Shown here: positions 45,140-53,015 of the stretch, piece after piece
Layout of the letters: each line of letters opens with the position of its first letter
How positions within the stretch are numbered: position 1 is the stretch's first letter
DNA from: an uncultured Flavobacteriaceae bacterium
Lineage (GTDB): Bacteria; Bacteroidota; Bacteroidia; Flavobacteriales; Flavobacteriaceae
DNA length: 64,000 nucleotides
Direction of reading: 5' to 3'
Assembly (NCBI GenBank): GCA_913020295.1
Contig: CAJWAA010000013.1
Location: 1 to 64,000 of the forward strand
Notes under the pieces: model-generated
Told to the model about the DNA's origin: nothing
Seen by the model: the letters and a program-made list of their open reading frames with translations, nothing else
Databases searched by the model: none
Made by a program: the position numbers and the translations under genes

Positions 45140-46163
45140 ACCTAATCAAAAAGTAGCGATATATATGGAAGGTTTTATCCATAGTGACTATGGCAAAATG
45201 GGGTTAGGTGTTGCCCGTTATCTTCAAAATCGTATTGTAGGAATCATCGATTCCAAACATGCAGGAAGTAATATTAACAAGGAACACCCCATCGAAAGAG
45301 ACATCCCTATATATGAAAATTTAGATGAAGTAATTGACCAAGGAGCTGAAGTGCTTATATTAGGTATTGCTCCTTCAGGTGGAAAAATTCCCAATTCGTG
45401 GCTTCCCATTATCAAAAAATCCTTGAGTCTGGGCTTAAGTATTATTAATGGTCTTCATGAAAGTATTGCATATAGATTCACTGAGCAAATTCAAAATTCT
45501 AACCAATGGATTTGGGATGTTAGAGTCCCGCAATTTACCCCTCAAATTGCATCAGGTCGTGCATTACATTTGAACAATAAACGTCTTTTAATGATTGGAA
45601 CTGACATGGCTTGTGGTAAAATGACCGCCGGTCTTGAAATTTATCGTTGGACCCAACAAAAAAATATTGATGCTGCTTTTATCGCTACAGGACAAATTGG
45701 TATAACATTAATGGGGAGTGGTATTCCATTAGATGCAATTAAAGTAGATCATGCCTGTGGTGCAGTAGAACAAATGGTTATGAGTCATAAAGACAAATCT
45801 TTGATTGTCATTGAAGGACAAGGATCTATATTACATCCAGGTAGTACCGCTACTCTTCCCTTGATGCGGGGTAGTTGTCCCACCCATATGATTCTTTGTC
45901 ATCGCGCTGACAAAACCCATTTGAGAAAACCAGATAGTGTCAAAATTCCCAATTTAAAGGATTTTATTAATTTGAATGAAGCAGTTGCCTCTGTTGCAGG
46001 TACCTATGGAAATCCAAAAGTGACAGGAGTAGCGGTCAACACGGTTAAATTATCTGAATCAGAGGCCCAACAGTACATTTCCAATTTAGAAAGCAAGTTG
46101 AATGTTCCCGTTACAGATGTTATTCGATATGGTGCAGAGAAAATAGTCAAGGATTGTATATAA
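45132..46163 (+). CDS. DUF1611 P-loop protein (DgcN-like)
   Basis: A 343-residue protein. The ATG at 45132 (MLKPNQKVAIYMEGF) overlaps the epimerase end by 8 nt. An N-terminal Rossmann-like part with LGVARYL is followed by a P-loop-like GTDMACGKMTAG near residue 155 and by IEGQGSILHPG. It belongs to DUF1611 (COG3367). From memory of the literature, DgcN of this family is a D-glutamate N-acetyltransferase acting with DgcA. The gene pairing here fits, but the biochemical role is inferred from context. Confidence 0.85.
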   Translation: MLKPNQKVAIYMEGFIHSDYGKMGLGVARYLQNRIVGIIDSKHAGSNINKEHPIERDIPIYENLDEVIDQGAEVLILGIAPSGGKIPNSWLPIIKKSLSLGLSIINGLHESIAYRFTEQIQNSNQWIWDVRVPQFTPQIASGRALHLNNKRLLMIGTDMACGKMTAGLEIYRWTQQKNIDAAFIATGQIGITLMGSGIPLDAIKVDHACGAVEQMVMSHKDKSLIVIEGQGSILHPGSTATLPLMRGSCPTHMILCHRADKTHLRKPDSVKIPNLKDFINLNEAVASVAGTYGNPKVTGVAVNTVKLSESEAQQYISNLESKLNVPVTDVIRYGAEKIVKDCI

Positions 46164-46164
46164 A

Positions 46165-46614
46165 CTATTTACAGTGATAATCCGCTGCTCGGGTAGCGAT
46201 TTGGTTGTCAGGTTTTACATTTACCTTGTATCCCAAAGAATTGGCCCAACCTTTGGTGGCTGAGATTAATTTATTGGATTTGAAACTCTCATCGCTGTTG
46301 TAATCCATATCAATCTCAACCCGAACGCTCACTTGATGAGTAAGCCACTCGGCTACATCAATACTGATCTCAGCCTCATGCCATAAACGTTTCCACATAT
46401 CCGAAATCAAAACCTCCTGCTTTTTACTAAGGATATAGTGTACTCCCCTACTTCCATAACGGTATGCAATTACCGTTGCATATTTTGTAGATTTGCCAAC
46501 ATTTTGAGAATCAGACCCAATGTGGATTTGAACGTTAGGGTGCTTTTTAAGAATATCAAGGGTATGCTCAATGGGGTCTAATCGTTGGCCATAAATATCT
46601 TTGAATATCCTCAT
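46165..46614 (-). CDS. YkuK-like (DUF458) ribonuclease H-like protein
   Basis: A 149-residue cytoplasmic protein. IHIGSDSQNVGKSTKYATVIAY, abbreviated IHIGSDSQ, and EIDMDYN resemble the DUF458/YkuK family, which has an RNase H-like fold with acidic residues at the active site. Function unknown. I prefer the ATG at 46614 (MRIFKDIYG) but the frame is open to one at 46641. It is convergent with the DUF1611 gene and divergent from the ABA4-like gene. Confidence 0.82.
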   Translation of the reverse strand: MRIFKDIYGQRLDPIEHTLDILKKHPNVQIHIGSDSQNVGKSTKYATVIAYRYGSRGVHYILSKKQEVLISDMWKRLWHEAEISIDVAEWLTHQVSVRVEIDMDYNSDESFKSNKLISATKGWANSLGYKVNVKPDNQIATRAADYHCK

Positions 46615-46674
46615 AAATAAAAACGAAGATAGGGAAGCCATATAAAAAAATGGTTTTATTTTTGAGATAAGAAT

Positions 46675-47112
46675 ATGCTTTACGAAATAATTTTTAATCT
46701 TTTCAATTCGGGAATCCTGCTTTTTTGGTTGCTACTTTTGGTGTTTCCAAATATGAGTTTCACGCAGAAAGTTATGGCTTTTCCATGGGTTCCTCTGGTC
46801 ATATCCATGGGCTATATATATTTTCTGACTTCCACTACTGGAACCTTTTCAACCGATTTATCCTCCCTTACCAGTTTAACTAAAATGTTTCAAAATGCTG
46901 AACCACGTGGTGTAGCTGCAGGATGGTTACACTATTTGGCTTTCGATTTTTGGGTAGGTTGTTGGATGCTCAAAAACAGTCAGGAGAAAAATGTGAAACA
47001 CCTATGGATGATATTGCCTTTACTTTCTACTTTGATGTTGGGCCCAGTTGGAATTTTACTTTATACCTTGGTACTTTTGACCCAAAAAAAATTATTTACT
47101 AAATCCATATGA
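46675..47112 (+). CDS. ABA4-like family membrane protein
   Basis: A 145-residue protein with four transmembrane helices. The features WLHYLAFDFWVGCWMLK and LMLGPVGILLY are typical of the ABA4-like family, named after the plant protein required for neoxanthin formation. In bacteria the role is unknown; a link to carotenoid chemistry is a guess. The end overlaps a small membrane-protein gene by 4 nt. Confidence 0.82.
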   Translation: MLYEIIFNLFNSGILLFWLLLLVFPNMSFTQKVMAFPWVPLVISMGYIYFLTSTTGTFSTDLSSLTSLTKMFQNAEPRGVAAGWLHYLAFDFWVGCWMLKNSQEKNVKHLWMILPLLSTLMLGPVGILLYTLVLLTQKKLFTKSI

Positions 47113-47294
47113 CCAATTCCTTTTTCTTGCTTTCTTTAGCTTTAGGAGTTGCAACTGGTGCCTTGGGAGGCTACATCTCCGAAAAAAAGGGAAGAACCCA
47201 TCGCTTCGGGTTTATCATTGGCTTTCTTTTTGGTTTATTTGGTGTTGCTGGATTGATGCTGATGAAAAACAATGTCAATGAAAAAAAAAACTAA
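47109..47294 (+). CDS. Small hydrophobic protein
   Basis: A 61-residue protein with two hydrophobic glycine-rich segments separated by a basic loop (SEKKGRTHRFG). The start overlaps the ABA4-like stop by 4 nt (ATGA), which supports co-translation. Its 3' end overlaps the convergent 77-residue gene by 20 nt. I do not recognise a family. Confidence 0.55.
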   Translation: MTNSFFLLSLALGVATGALGGYISEKKGRTHRFGFIIGFLFGLFGVAGLMLMKNNVNEKKN

Positions 47295-47508
47295 AGAGAA
47301 TATTCCCTATTAAATTACTCCCACCCAATATCAAAGGATATACGACAAATAGCCAAAGGCCATCTTTAAAATTTAAAGCATTTGCATTACCCAATTGGTT
47401 TATAAAGTCGTACCATGTCTTTAGTCCTAATTGAGTGGCTAAATAGTTGGCCATGATGGCTACGATCAAAATCATCAATCCTACAAAATATAACTTAATC
47501 AATTCCAT
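47275..47508 (-). CDS. Small two-helix membrane protein of flavobacteria
   Basis: A 77-residue protein with hydrophobic segments at about residues 5-25 and 48-75 and the middle region LGLKTWYDFINQLG. It resembles hypothetical proteins I have seen in flavobacterial genomes, without an assigned function. It overlaps the end of the plus-strand 61-residue ORF by 20 nt, so the two genes converge. Confidence 0.6.
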   Translation of the reverse strand: MELIKLYFVGLMILIVAIMANYLATQLGLKTWYDFINQLGNANALNFKDGLWLFVVYPLILGGSNLIGNILFSFFFH

Positions 47509-47541
47509 AAATTCATTTAATTTGTAAATAAGCTCTTAGAA

Positions 47542-47706
47542 ATGAAATTCAAAACGCTCATCAAAATTCTTCTTTTACTCTTATCATTGGGGTGTTTTTA
47601 TGTGGTTTATTTAATGTACTCTAAATTGTCTTTTATCGATACACCTTATCTATATGGAGGGATCGTGCTTTTGATGATCGGACTTTTGCTTCACTTCAAA
47701 AAATAA
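47542..47706 (+). CDS. 54-residue two-helix membrane protein
   Basis: An ATG at 47542 opens a 54-codon frame: MKFKTLIKILLLLLSLGCF, a hydrophobic helix, a short polar loop with YSKLSFIDTPYLYGG, and a second helix ending LLHFKK. It ends two bp before the stop of the next minus-strand gene. The composition suggests a real small membrane protein, but with no homology evidence the call is tentative. Confidence 0.5.
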   Translation: MKFKTLIKILLLLLSLGCFYVVYLMYSKLSFIDTPYLYGGIVLLMIGLLLHFKK

Positions 47707-47708
47707 CT

Positions 47709-48428
47709 CTATTCTTTAATAAGAATATAAGTTGCCCTCACTCCAGTAGCTAGATTCCACTGGTTGGCAGCTGTCATATCACCATTTTCGTCATATACCC
47801 TGACCTCCGCAGTGTTGGGGCCCGAAGAACCTTGGTTGAGTGCTACAAAATCAATTTTGTTAAAACCGGGAATCAATTCAATAGTCAAGCCAACAAATCG
47901 CTCCACCAATAAAACATTTGGTTGAATCACCTTATCGTTGTGAAGAATTCTTACTCGATCCCCATCAGGGTATTCGTGGTCTCTGAATATAATTCTGGCT
48001 TTGTCTCCTCCAATCCTGTAATCACCCATGTATTGGTTCGTTCTAAATTTGTTGGGATCTTTCCCAGCTTCAATTCCTTTTCCTTTGAGTTTTGAAAGAT
48101 AAATATCTCCCGCATTTAGAAATCTTTCCTGTTCTTCCATATTTATCTTAGAGCCTTTATCATCAAGTTTAGGATCGGTCATATCCAAAGGTTTCTTCAA
48201 AAAATCACCTCTCAAAAAAGGGCTATCCTCAGCGGGAGGCTGAAAAAGGGAGTTAGAATTATCACCATCGTTTGGTGGAAAACTAAAAGAGGAGTTGTTA
48301 TTTTCGATTTGTGAAAATGCAAACTCAAAGCACAATATCAAGCCAACCCAAAAGGATGTTGAAAGAAACCTAACCTTGGTTCCAATTAGAGCGTTGTGAA
48401 ATGAATTAAAAAAATAATTCAAGCACAT
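47709..48428 (-). CDS. Exported protein of unknown function
   Basis: A 239-residue protein with an N-terminal hydrophobic signal (STSFWVGLILCFEFAFSQ) preceded by an unusual 24-residue lead. A low-complexity acidic and Pro-rich region (PPNDGDNSNSLFQPPAED) follows, then a conserved-looking beta-rich half (GDKARIIFRDHEYPDGDRV, LIPGFNKIDFVALNQGSSG). The last residues, VRATYILIKE, are not a known sorting signal. I do not recognise the family. Confidence 0.7.
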   Translation of the reverse strand: MCLNYFFNSFHNALIGTKVRFLSTSFWVGLILCFEFAFSQIENNNSSFSFPPNDGDNSNSLFQPPAEDSPFLRGDFLKKPLDMTDPKLDDKGSKINMEEQERFLNAGDIYLSKLKGKGIEAGKDPNKFRTNQYMGDYRIGGDKARIIFRDHEYPDGDRVRILHNDKVIQPNVLLVERFVGLTIELIPGFNKIDFVALNQGSSGPNTAEVRVYDENGDMTAANQWNLATGVRATYILIKE

Positions 48429-48541
48429 AAAAGCAATTTTTTATACAAACCTATTAAAAATACACAACAGAGGTATTGTTTAACAATATTTTATCAGTGT
48501 TTATAGATTAATGGTTAATTTGGTTGTTTAAATAATATAAA

Positions 48542-50353
48542 ATGGATTTAGTAGGAATCGATTGGGCAATTATAATTAGTTTTTTTTCAATCTCCCTATT
48601 TATAGGGATTTGGGTTTCTAAAAGGGCAGGATCATCCAGCGGTGAATTTTTTCTTTCTGGGCGTAACATGCCATGGTGGTTATTGGGGGTATCTATGGTA
48701 GCCACCACTTTTTCAACTGACACCCCCAATTTGGTGACGGATATTGTCCGAAACAACGGAGTTTCGGGAAACTGGGTCTGGTGGGCCTTCCTGATTACCG
48801 GATTGCTTACAGTATTTGTTTATGCCAAATTATGGCGCAAGTCAAACGTAAAGACAGATATTGAATTTTATGAATTCCGCTATGGTGGCAAGCCTGCGAG
48901 CTTTCTTCGAAAATTCAGAGCACTCTATTTGGGGGTACTCTTCAATGTGATCACCATGTCCTCCGTAACCTTGGCAGCAATAAAGATCGGGGGAATCATG
49001 CTGGGCTTAGAGCCCTGGCAGACTGTTGTCAGCGCAGGTTTGGTAACAGTTGCTTTCAGTGCACTGGGAGGCTTTAGAGGGGTACTTTACACTGATCTTT
49101 TATTGTTTGTAGTTGCCATGGCAGGATCTATTGGCGCAGCCTACTACCTTGTAAATCTTCCTGAAGTAGGAGGCATGAATGCGCTTTTAAACCACGAGAA
49201 CGTTAATGATAAATTATCTATTCTTCCTGACTTTTCAAACACAGACGCATTAATCACACTGTTAATTATTCCTTTGGCAGTGCAATGGTGGAGTTCCTGG
49301 TATCCAGGTGCAGAACCCGGAGGTGGGGGATACATCGCCCAGCGGATGTTGGCTTCCAAAGATGAAAATCACGCCATTGGAGCCACATTCTTCTTCAACA
49401 TCATGCACTACGCATTGCGTCCCTGGCCATGGATCTTAGTCGCCTTGGCCTCTTTGGTGGTTTTTCCTGATCTAGCAAGTATTAAAGAAGCCTTTCCTAA
49501 TATCGCTGATGATAAATTGGGACACGACTTGGCCTATTCTGCCATGCTCGTCAAACTACCTCCCGGGCTGATAGGTTTAGTTTTGGCCTCCCTAATCGCT
49601 GCCTACATGAGTACTATTTCCACACAACTCAACTGGGGTTCCTCTTATATGGTTTACGATTTCTATCAAAATCAAATTAATCCAAATGCATCCGAAAAAA
49701 GGTTAGTTGCTGTGGGAAGATTTTGTACCATTGGGCTGATGATCTTCAGCGCACTATTGGCATTGCTATTACAAAGTGCCTTACAAATTTTTGACATTCT
49801 CCTCACCTTTGGTGCTGGAACTGGTCTTATTTTTATTTTGAGATGGTTTTGGTGGCGAATCAATGCATGGAGTGAGATCTCCGCTATGTTTGCTTCTGGA
49901 ATTTTATCCATCCTACTAAAAACCACTAGTCTGGGAGCCTATTTTTTTGGAGCTGAATCAGGACTCCTCCCCTCTTGGTCCGAATATCCGTTTGTTGTTC
50001 TAGTAACTTCGGCCATCTGGATTACGGTAACCTATATGACCCCTGCTGAAGACAAATCTGTACTCCAAACTTTTTATCAAAAAATCCAACCAGGTGGACC
50101 CGGTTGGAAAAAAGTCATTGATGAGGCAGAAAAAGAAAACATCAATATCACCGATAACAGTCAGGGGTGGAGTGTCCCTTCAGGAATTACCGCCATGTTG
50201 CTGGGTTGTGTAATGATCTACGGTGCCATGTTTGCAACTGGGTATTGGATATATGGGGAGTATACACGAGCGAGCATAATCACTCTGATCTCTGTTGTTT
50301 TTGCAGCTTTATTGGTACGAACTTGGAAAAAGGTCAGGGTTAAGGTGATATGA
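48542..50353 (+). CDS. Sodium:solute symporter (SSS family)
   Basis: A 603-residue transporter with about 13-15 helices. SGRNMPWWLLGVSMVATTFSTDTPN, of which GRNMPWW and STDTPN are the sodium-site region, and the later IAAYMSTISTQLNWGSSY, shortened to AYMSTISTQLNW, are typical of the solute:sodium symporter family. Substrate unknown; sugars or related solutes are common. It converges with the nucleoside transporter gene with 2 bp between the stop codons. Confidence 0.92.
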   Translation: MDLVGIDWAIIISFFSISLFIGIWVSKRAGSSSGEFFLSGRNMPWWLLGVSMVATTFSTDTPNLVTDIVRNNGVSGNWVWWAFLITGLLTVFVYAKLWRKSNVKTDIEFYEFRYGGKPASFLRKFRALYLGVLFNVITMSSVTLAAIKIGGIMLGLEPWQTVVSAGLVTVAFSALGGFRGVLYTDLLLFVVAMAGSIGAAYYLVNLPEVGGMNALLNHENVNDKLSILPDFSNTDALITLLIIPLAVQWWSSWYPGAEPGGGGYIAQRMLASKDENHAIGATFFFNIMHYALRPWPWILVALASLVVFPDLASIKEAFPNIADDKLGHDLAYSAMLVKLPPGLIGLVLASLIAAYMSTISTQLNWGSSYMVYDFYQNQINPNASEKRLVAVGRFCTIGLMIFSALLALLLQSALQIFDILLTFGAGTGLIFILRWFWWRINAWSEISAMFASGILSILLKTTSLGAYFFGAESGLLPSWSEYPFVVLVTSAIWITVTYMTPAEDKSVLQTFYQKIQPGGPGWKKVIDEAEKENINITDNSQGWSVPSGITAMLLGCVMIYGAMFATGYWIYGEYTRASIITLISVVFAALLVRTWKKVRVKVI

Positions 50354-50355
50354 AC

Positions 50356-51675
50356 CTAGCCCAAAAGTGCACCAGCAATTGTTGCCGACATAAGAGAGAC
50401 TATCGAACCGCCAACCATCGCTTTCACCCCCAGTTCACTCAGGTTTTTTCTTTGGCCTGGAGCCAGAATACCTATCCCCCCGATCTGAATACCGATTGAA
50501 GCAAAATTGGCAAAACCACATAACATATAGGTTGCCATTACCACCGACTTTTGGTAGCCAAAATGCAAAGCATTGTCCAGCTGTTTTAAATCGGCCAGTT
50601 GAACATAGCCTACAAACTCGCTCGCTACTATTTTTATCCCTAACAGTTGGCCCATAAGTGCCATATCCTCGGTCGCAACCCCAATGATCCACATCAGAGG
50701 AGCGAATAAATAACCCAAAATAAATTCTATCGAAAACTGATCGTAAGGGGTATTTTGGGCCACCCACATATTTAGCCCCAAGGCGTCACCGATCGCGGAA
50801 AAAACACCATTCAACATAGCTATCAAAGCAATAAATACCAACAACATTGCTCCCACATTTACCGCCATTTTTACCCCTTCTGTGGTTCCGTTGGAAATGG
50901 CATTGAGAAGGTTATTCCCAGCACTATTAGAGGGCACATTAATTAACTCCGGTATTTTGTCCTTTTGAGGAAACATGATCTTTGCAATGACCACAGCACC
51001 TGGTGCAGCCATGACCGATGCCGCCAAAAGGCTTTTGGCAAATGCCAAACGTTCAAGCGGATCATCTCCGCCAAGAAAACTAATATAGGCGCCCATTACA
51101 CTTCCCGCCACGGTAGCCATACCTCCCACCATAACCAAAAACAACTCCGATCGGGTCATTTTTTCCAAATAAGCCTTGATTAAAAGTGGAGCCTCGGTTT
51201 GTCCCAAAAAAATATTTCCTGCCACAGCCAAACTCTCCGATCCTGAAATCCCCAAAAACTTTTGCAGACCCCAGGCCAATATTTTAACCAAATTTTGTAT
51301 TATACCTAAATAATAAAGCAAAGACGTTAGTGCAGAAAAAAAGATGATGATCGGAAGCGCCTGAAAAACGAAAATAAAACCATACTGATCTACATCACCA
51401 AACTCCCCTAAAAGCATTTTGGTCCCGGCTTGGGTGTATTCCAATAGCTTTACAAAAAAACTGCTGATGTATTCAAAAAAAATTTTGATCCATGAGATTT
51501 TGATTACGCCAATGGCGATGATCAACTGAGCAAGAAGACCCAGTCCCACTATTTTCCAGGGAATATTCTTTCGGTTATTACTCAAGGCACAGGCAATCAG
51601 TATCAAAATCAACATACCCATAACACCCCTTGTGAGAGACTCCAGACTCAAACCTTGATGAGGGATTATTTCCAC
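50356..51675 (-). CDS. Concentrative nucleoside transporter (NupC/CNT family)
   Basis: A 439-residue inner-membrane transporter with about 10 helices. FLGQTEAPLLIKAYL and YMLCGFANFASIGIQIGGI are the signature regions of the CNT family, where Gln-Thr-Glu and Asn-Phe-Ser-like positions bind nucleoside and sodium. It probably imports nucleosides using an ion gradient. The gene is last in its minus-strand stretch, separated from the upstream pirin unit by a strong hairpin. Confidence 0.92.
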   Translation of the reverse strand: MEIIPHQGLSLESLTRGVMGMLILILIACALSNNRKNIPWKIVGLGLLAQLIIAIGVIKISWIKIFFEYISSFFVKLLEYTQAGTKMLLGEFGDVDQYGFIFVFQALPIIIFFSALTSLLYYLGIIQNLVKILAWGLQKFLGISGSESLAVAGNIFLGQTEAPLLIKAYLEKMTRSELFLVMVGGMATVAGSVMGAYISFLGGDDPLERLAFAKSLLAASVMAAPGAVVIAKIMFPQKDKIPELINVPSNSAGNNLLNAISNGTTEGVKMAVNVGAMLLVFIALIAMLNGVFSAIGDALGLNMWVAQNTPYDQFSIEFILGYLFAPLMWIIGVATEDMALMGQLLGIKIVASEFVGYVQLADLKQLDNALHFGYQKSVVMATYMLCGFANFASIGIQIGGIGILAPGQRKNLSELGVKAMVGGSIVSLMSATIAGALLG

Positions 51676-51703
51676 GTCTTTTAATCAATTTTAAATACTG
51701 ACC

Positions 51704-51742
51704 AGAAAAAATCATTTCCTCATTGAGGAAGATTTTTTTTTA
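51704..51742 (-). terminator. Hairpin with flanking A- and T-runs, terminator of the pirin unit
   Basis: TTCCTC, three bases, GAGGAA (51716-51730) form a 6-bp stem, preceded by a run of A and followed by a run of nine T on the plus strand. Read on the minus strand, the same stem is followed by ATGATTTTTT, so it works in both directions. It lies 63 bp after the stop of the 45-residue ORF on the minus strand and before the CNT transporter gene, which makes it the likely terminator of the pirin transcript. Confidence 0.7.
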
Positions 51743-51802
51743 AGATCTCTTTAGCCAACATACATTAACAATCAGTTGAATTTTTCAATATAAATATCGG
51801 GT

Positions 51803-51940
51803 TTATTTCGATATCATTTCCAAAATCATATCACGAGTGGTTATCAATTTTATTTGATGGACGGAGTCTTTGTATTGGCCGGAAGAAAGTATTTTTTCCA
51901 GTTCGTGAAGCAGCTCCTCGGCCGTAGGATTTTTTTTCAT
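51803..51940 (-). CDS. 45-residue acidic small protein, coupled to pirin
   Basis: On the minus strand an ATG at 51940 opens 45 codons, MKKNPTAEELLHELEKILSS to a terminal EMISK. The helix-rich sequence is unlike random translation. Its ATG shares bases with the pirin TGA stop (ATGA overlap), a classic coupling arrangement, and a hairpin terminator follows. I do not recognise the protein. Confidence 0.65.
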   Translation of the reverse strand: MKKNPTAEELLHELEKILSSGQYKDSVHQIKLITTRDMILEMISK

Positions 51941-52662
51941 TTAATATATTTAAAAAACATAGGTACATCTATTAATAATAACTTTGAGTGGGCTTGTGCA
52001 GTAAAAGAAATTTTATCAGCCTCCCACACCCCAAAGGCGTCACGTTGTTCAAGCACTTTATTTCCTACTTTAAAAGTTCCTTCAATTACAAATAAATAGA
52101 CCCCGTTTCCTTCTTTTTTAATTCGGTATTCTGTTTCGGTAGCCCTGTCAAAATCTCCTAAATGAAACCAAGCATCTTGATAAATCCACATACCATCATC
52201 GTCTGCATGGGGAGATAATACTTGATATAAGGCATTATTTTTTTTCAATTCAATGATCGATTTTTGATCATAGCGTGGCTCCACATTTTGAGTTTTGGGG
52301 ATTACCCAAAGCTGAAGCAAATTGATGGGTTTACTTTTACTTTTGTTGTATTCACTATGATATACTCCTGTACCTGCACTCATCACCTGTATTTCCCCTT
52401 GGTTGATAGCTCCTATATTACCCATACTGTCTTTGTGTTCCAAATCTCCTTCCAAAGGGATAGTAATGATCTCCATATTATCATGTGGGTGTGTTCCAAA
52501 ACCCATTCCTGGAGCTATAATATCATCGTTTAGCACCCTGAGCGCACCAAAATTCATTCGCTCGGGATTATAATAATTAGCGAAACTAAACGAGTAAGTA
52601 GCATTCAGCCATCCATGATTTGCTTGACCCCTTGTTTCGGAAGAATGATATAAGGTTTTCAT
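51937..52662 (-). CDS. Pirin family protein
   Basis: A 241-residue bicupin. The metal-binding motif FGTHPHDNMEIITIPLEG, of which THPHDNMEI holds the two histidines and glutamate, is in the N-terminal domain together with GTGVYHSEYN. Related enzymes act on quercetin or serve as regulators, so the role here is open. Its TGA overlaps the next small ORF's start. Confidence 0.93.
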   Translation of the reverse strand: MKTLYHSSETRGQANHGWLNATYSFSFANYYNPERMNFGALRVLNDDIIAPGMGFGTHPHDNMEIITIPLEGDLEHKDSMGNIGAINQGEIQVMSAGTGVYHSEYNKSKSKPINLLQLWVIPKTQNVEPRYDQKSIIELKKNNALYQVLSPHADDDGMWIYQDAWFHLGDFDRATETEYRIKKEGNGVYLFVIEGTFKVGNKVLEQRDAFGVWEADKISFTAQAHSKLLLIDVPMFFKYIK

Positions 52663-52689
52663 TATTAGTATTTACAAATATTGTATCTA

Positions 52690-52697
52690 CAAATATA
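52690..52697 (-). promoter_or_regulatory. -7-like element upstream of pirin
   Basis: On the minus strand TATATTTG matches TAnnTTTG, about 28 bp before the pirin start and just after the preceding small gene's stop region. No -33 TTG is evident. Confidence 0.35.
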
Positions 52698-52699
52698 TA

Positions 52700-52945
52700 T
52701 TAATTTTTGGAATCCCCTGCTTTTTTTTGAACTTCATTTACCGCATCAATAAGCTCTTTTTTTGCGTCAAGGTATTGGATAAGGGCTTTAACCTTGGCCT
52801 CAGTTTCCTTTTTTTCTCTCAATTTACCCTTTTCCTCTGCAATGGTATATTGGATTTCCTTGTAGGTAGAAAAAACAAAACCTAATATAATAGCCACTGC
52901 TATGAGGATGGCTAATATTTCCTCTGTGTCGTTTAGATTTAACAT
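52700..52945 (-). CDS. Small membrane-anchored coiled-coil protein
   Basis: An 81-residue protein with a transmembrane helix at about residues 8-28 (ILAILIAVAIILGFVFS) and a charged coiled-coil tail (EEKGKLREKKETEAK). Such proteins may form membrane-linked scaffolds, but I do not recognise the family. It is divergent from the TonB receptor gene, whose leader overlaps its 5' region. Confidence 0.55.
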   Translation of the reverse strand: MLNLNDTEEILAILIAVAIILGFVFSTYKEIQYTIAEEKGKLREKKETEAKVKALIQYLDAKKELIDAVNEVQKKAGDSKN

Positions 52946-52979
52946 GTTGAAAAACTACTCTAAATTAAGAATTCCAAAC

Positions 52980-52987
52980 TATCTTTG
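52980..52987 (+). promoter_or_regulatory. -7-like element upstream of the TonB receptor
   Basis: TATCTTTG matches TAnnTTTG 28 bp before the preferred ATG at 53016. No TTG lies at the -33 distance. Confidence 0.35.
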
Positions 52988-53015
52988 TAATCAAAAGAAT
53001 TCAAATATTTTCCTT

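Noticed and set aside
48508-48756. Minus-strand ORF opposite the symporter start
   Set aside because: Overlaps the conserved N-terminus of the sodium symporter and has no supporting feature.
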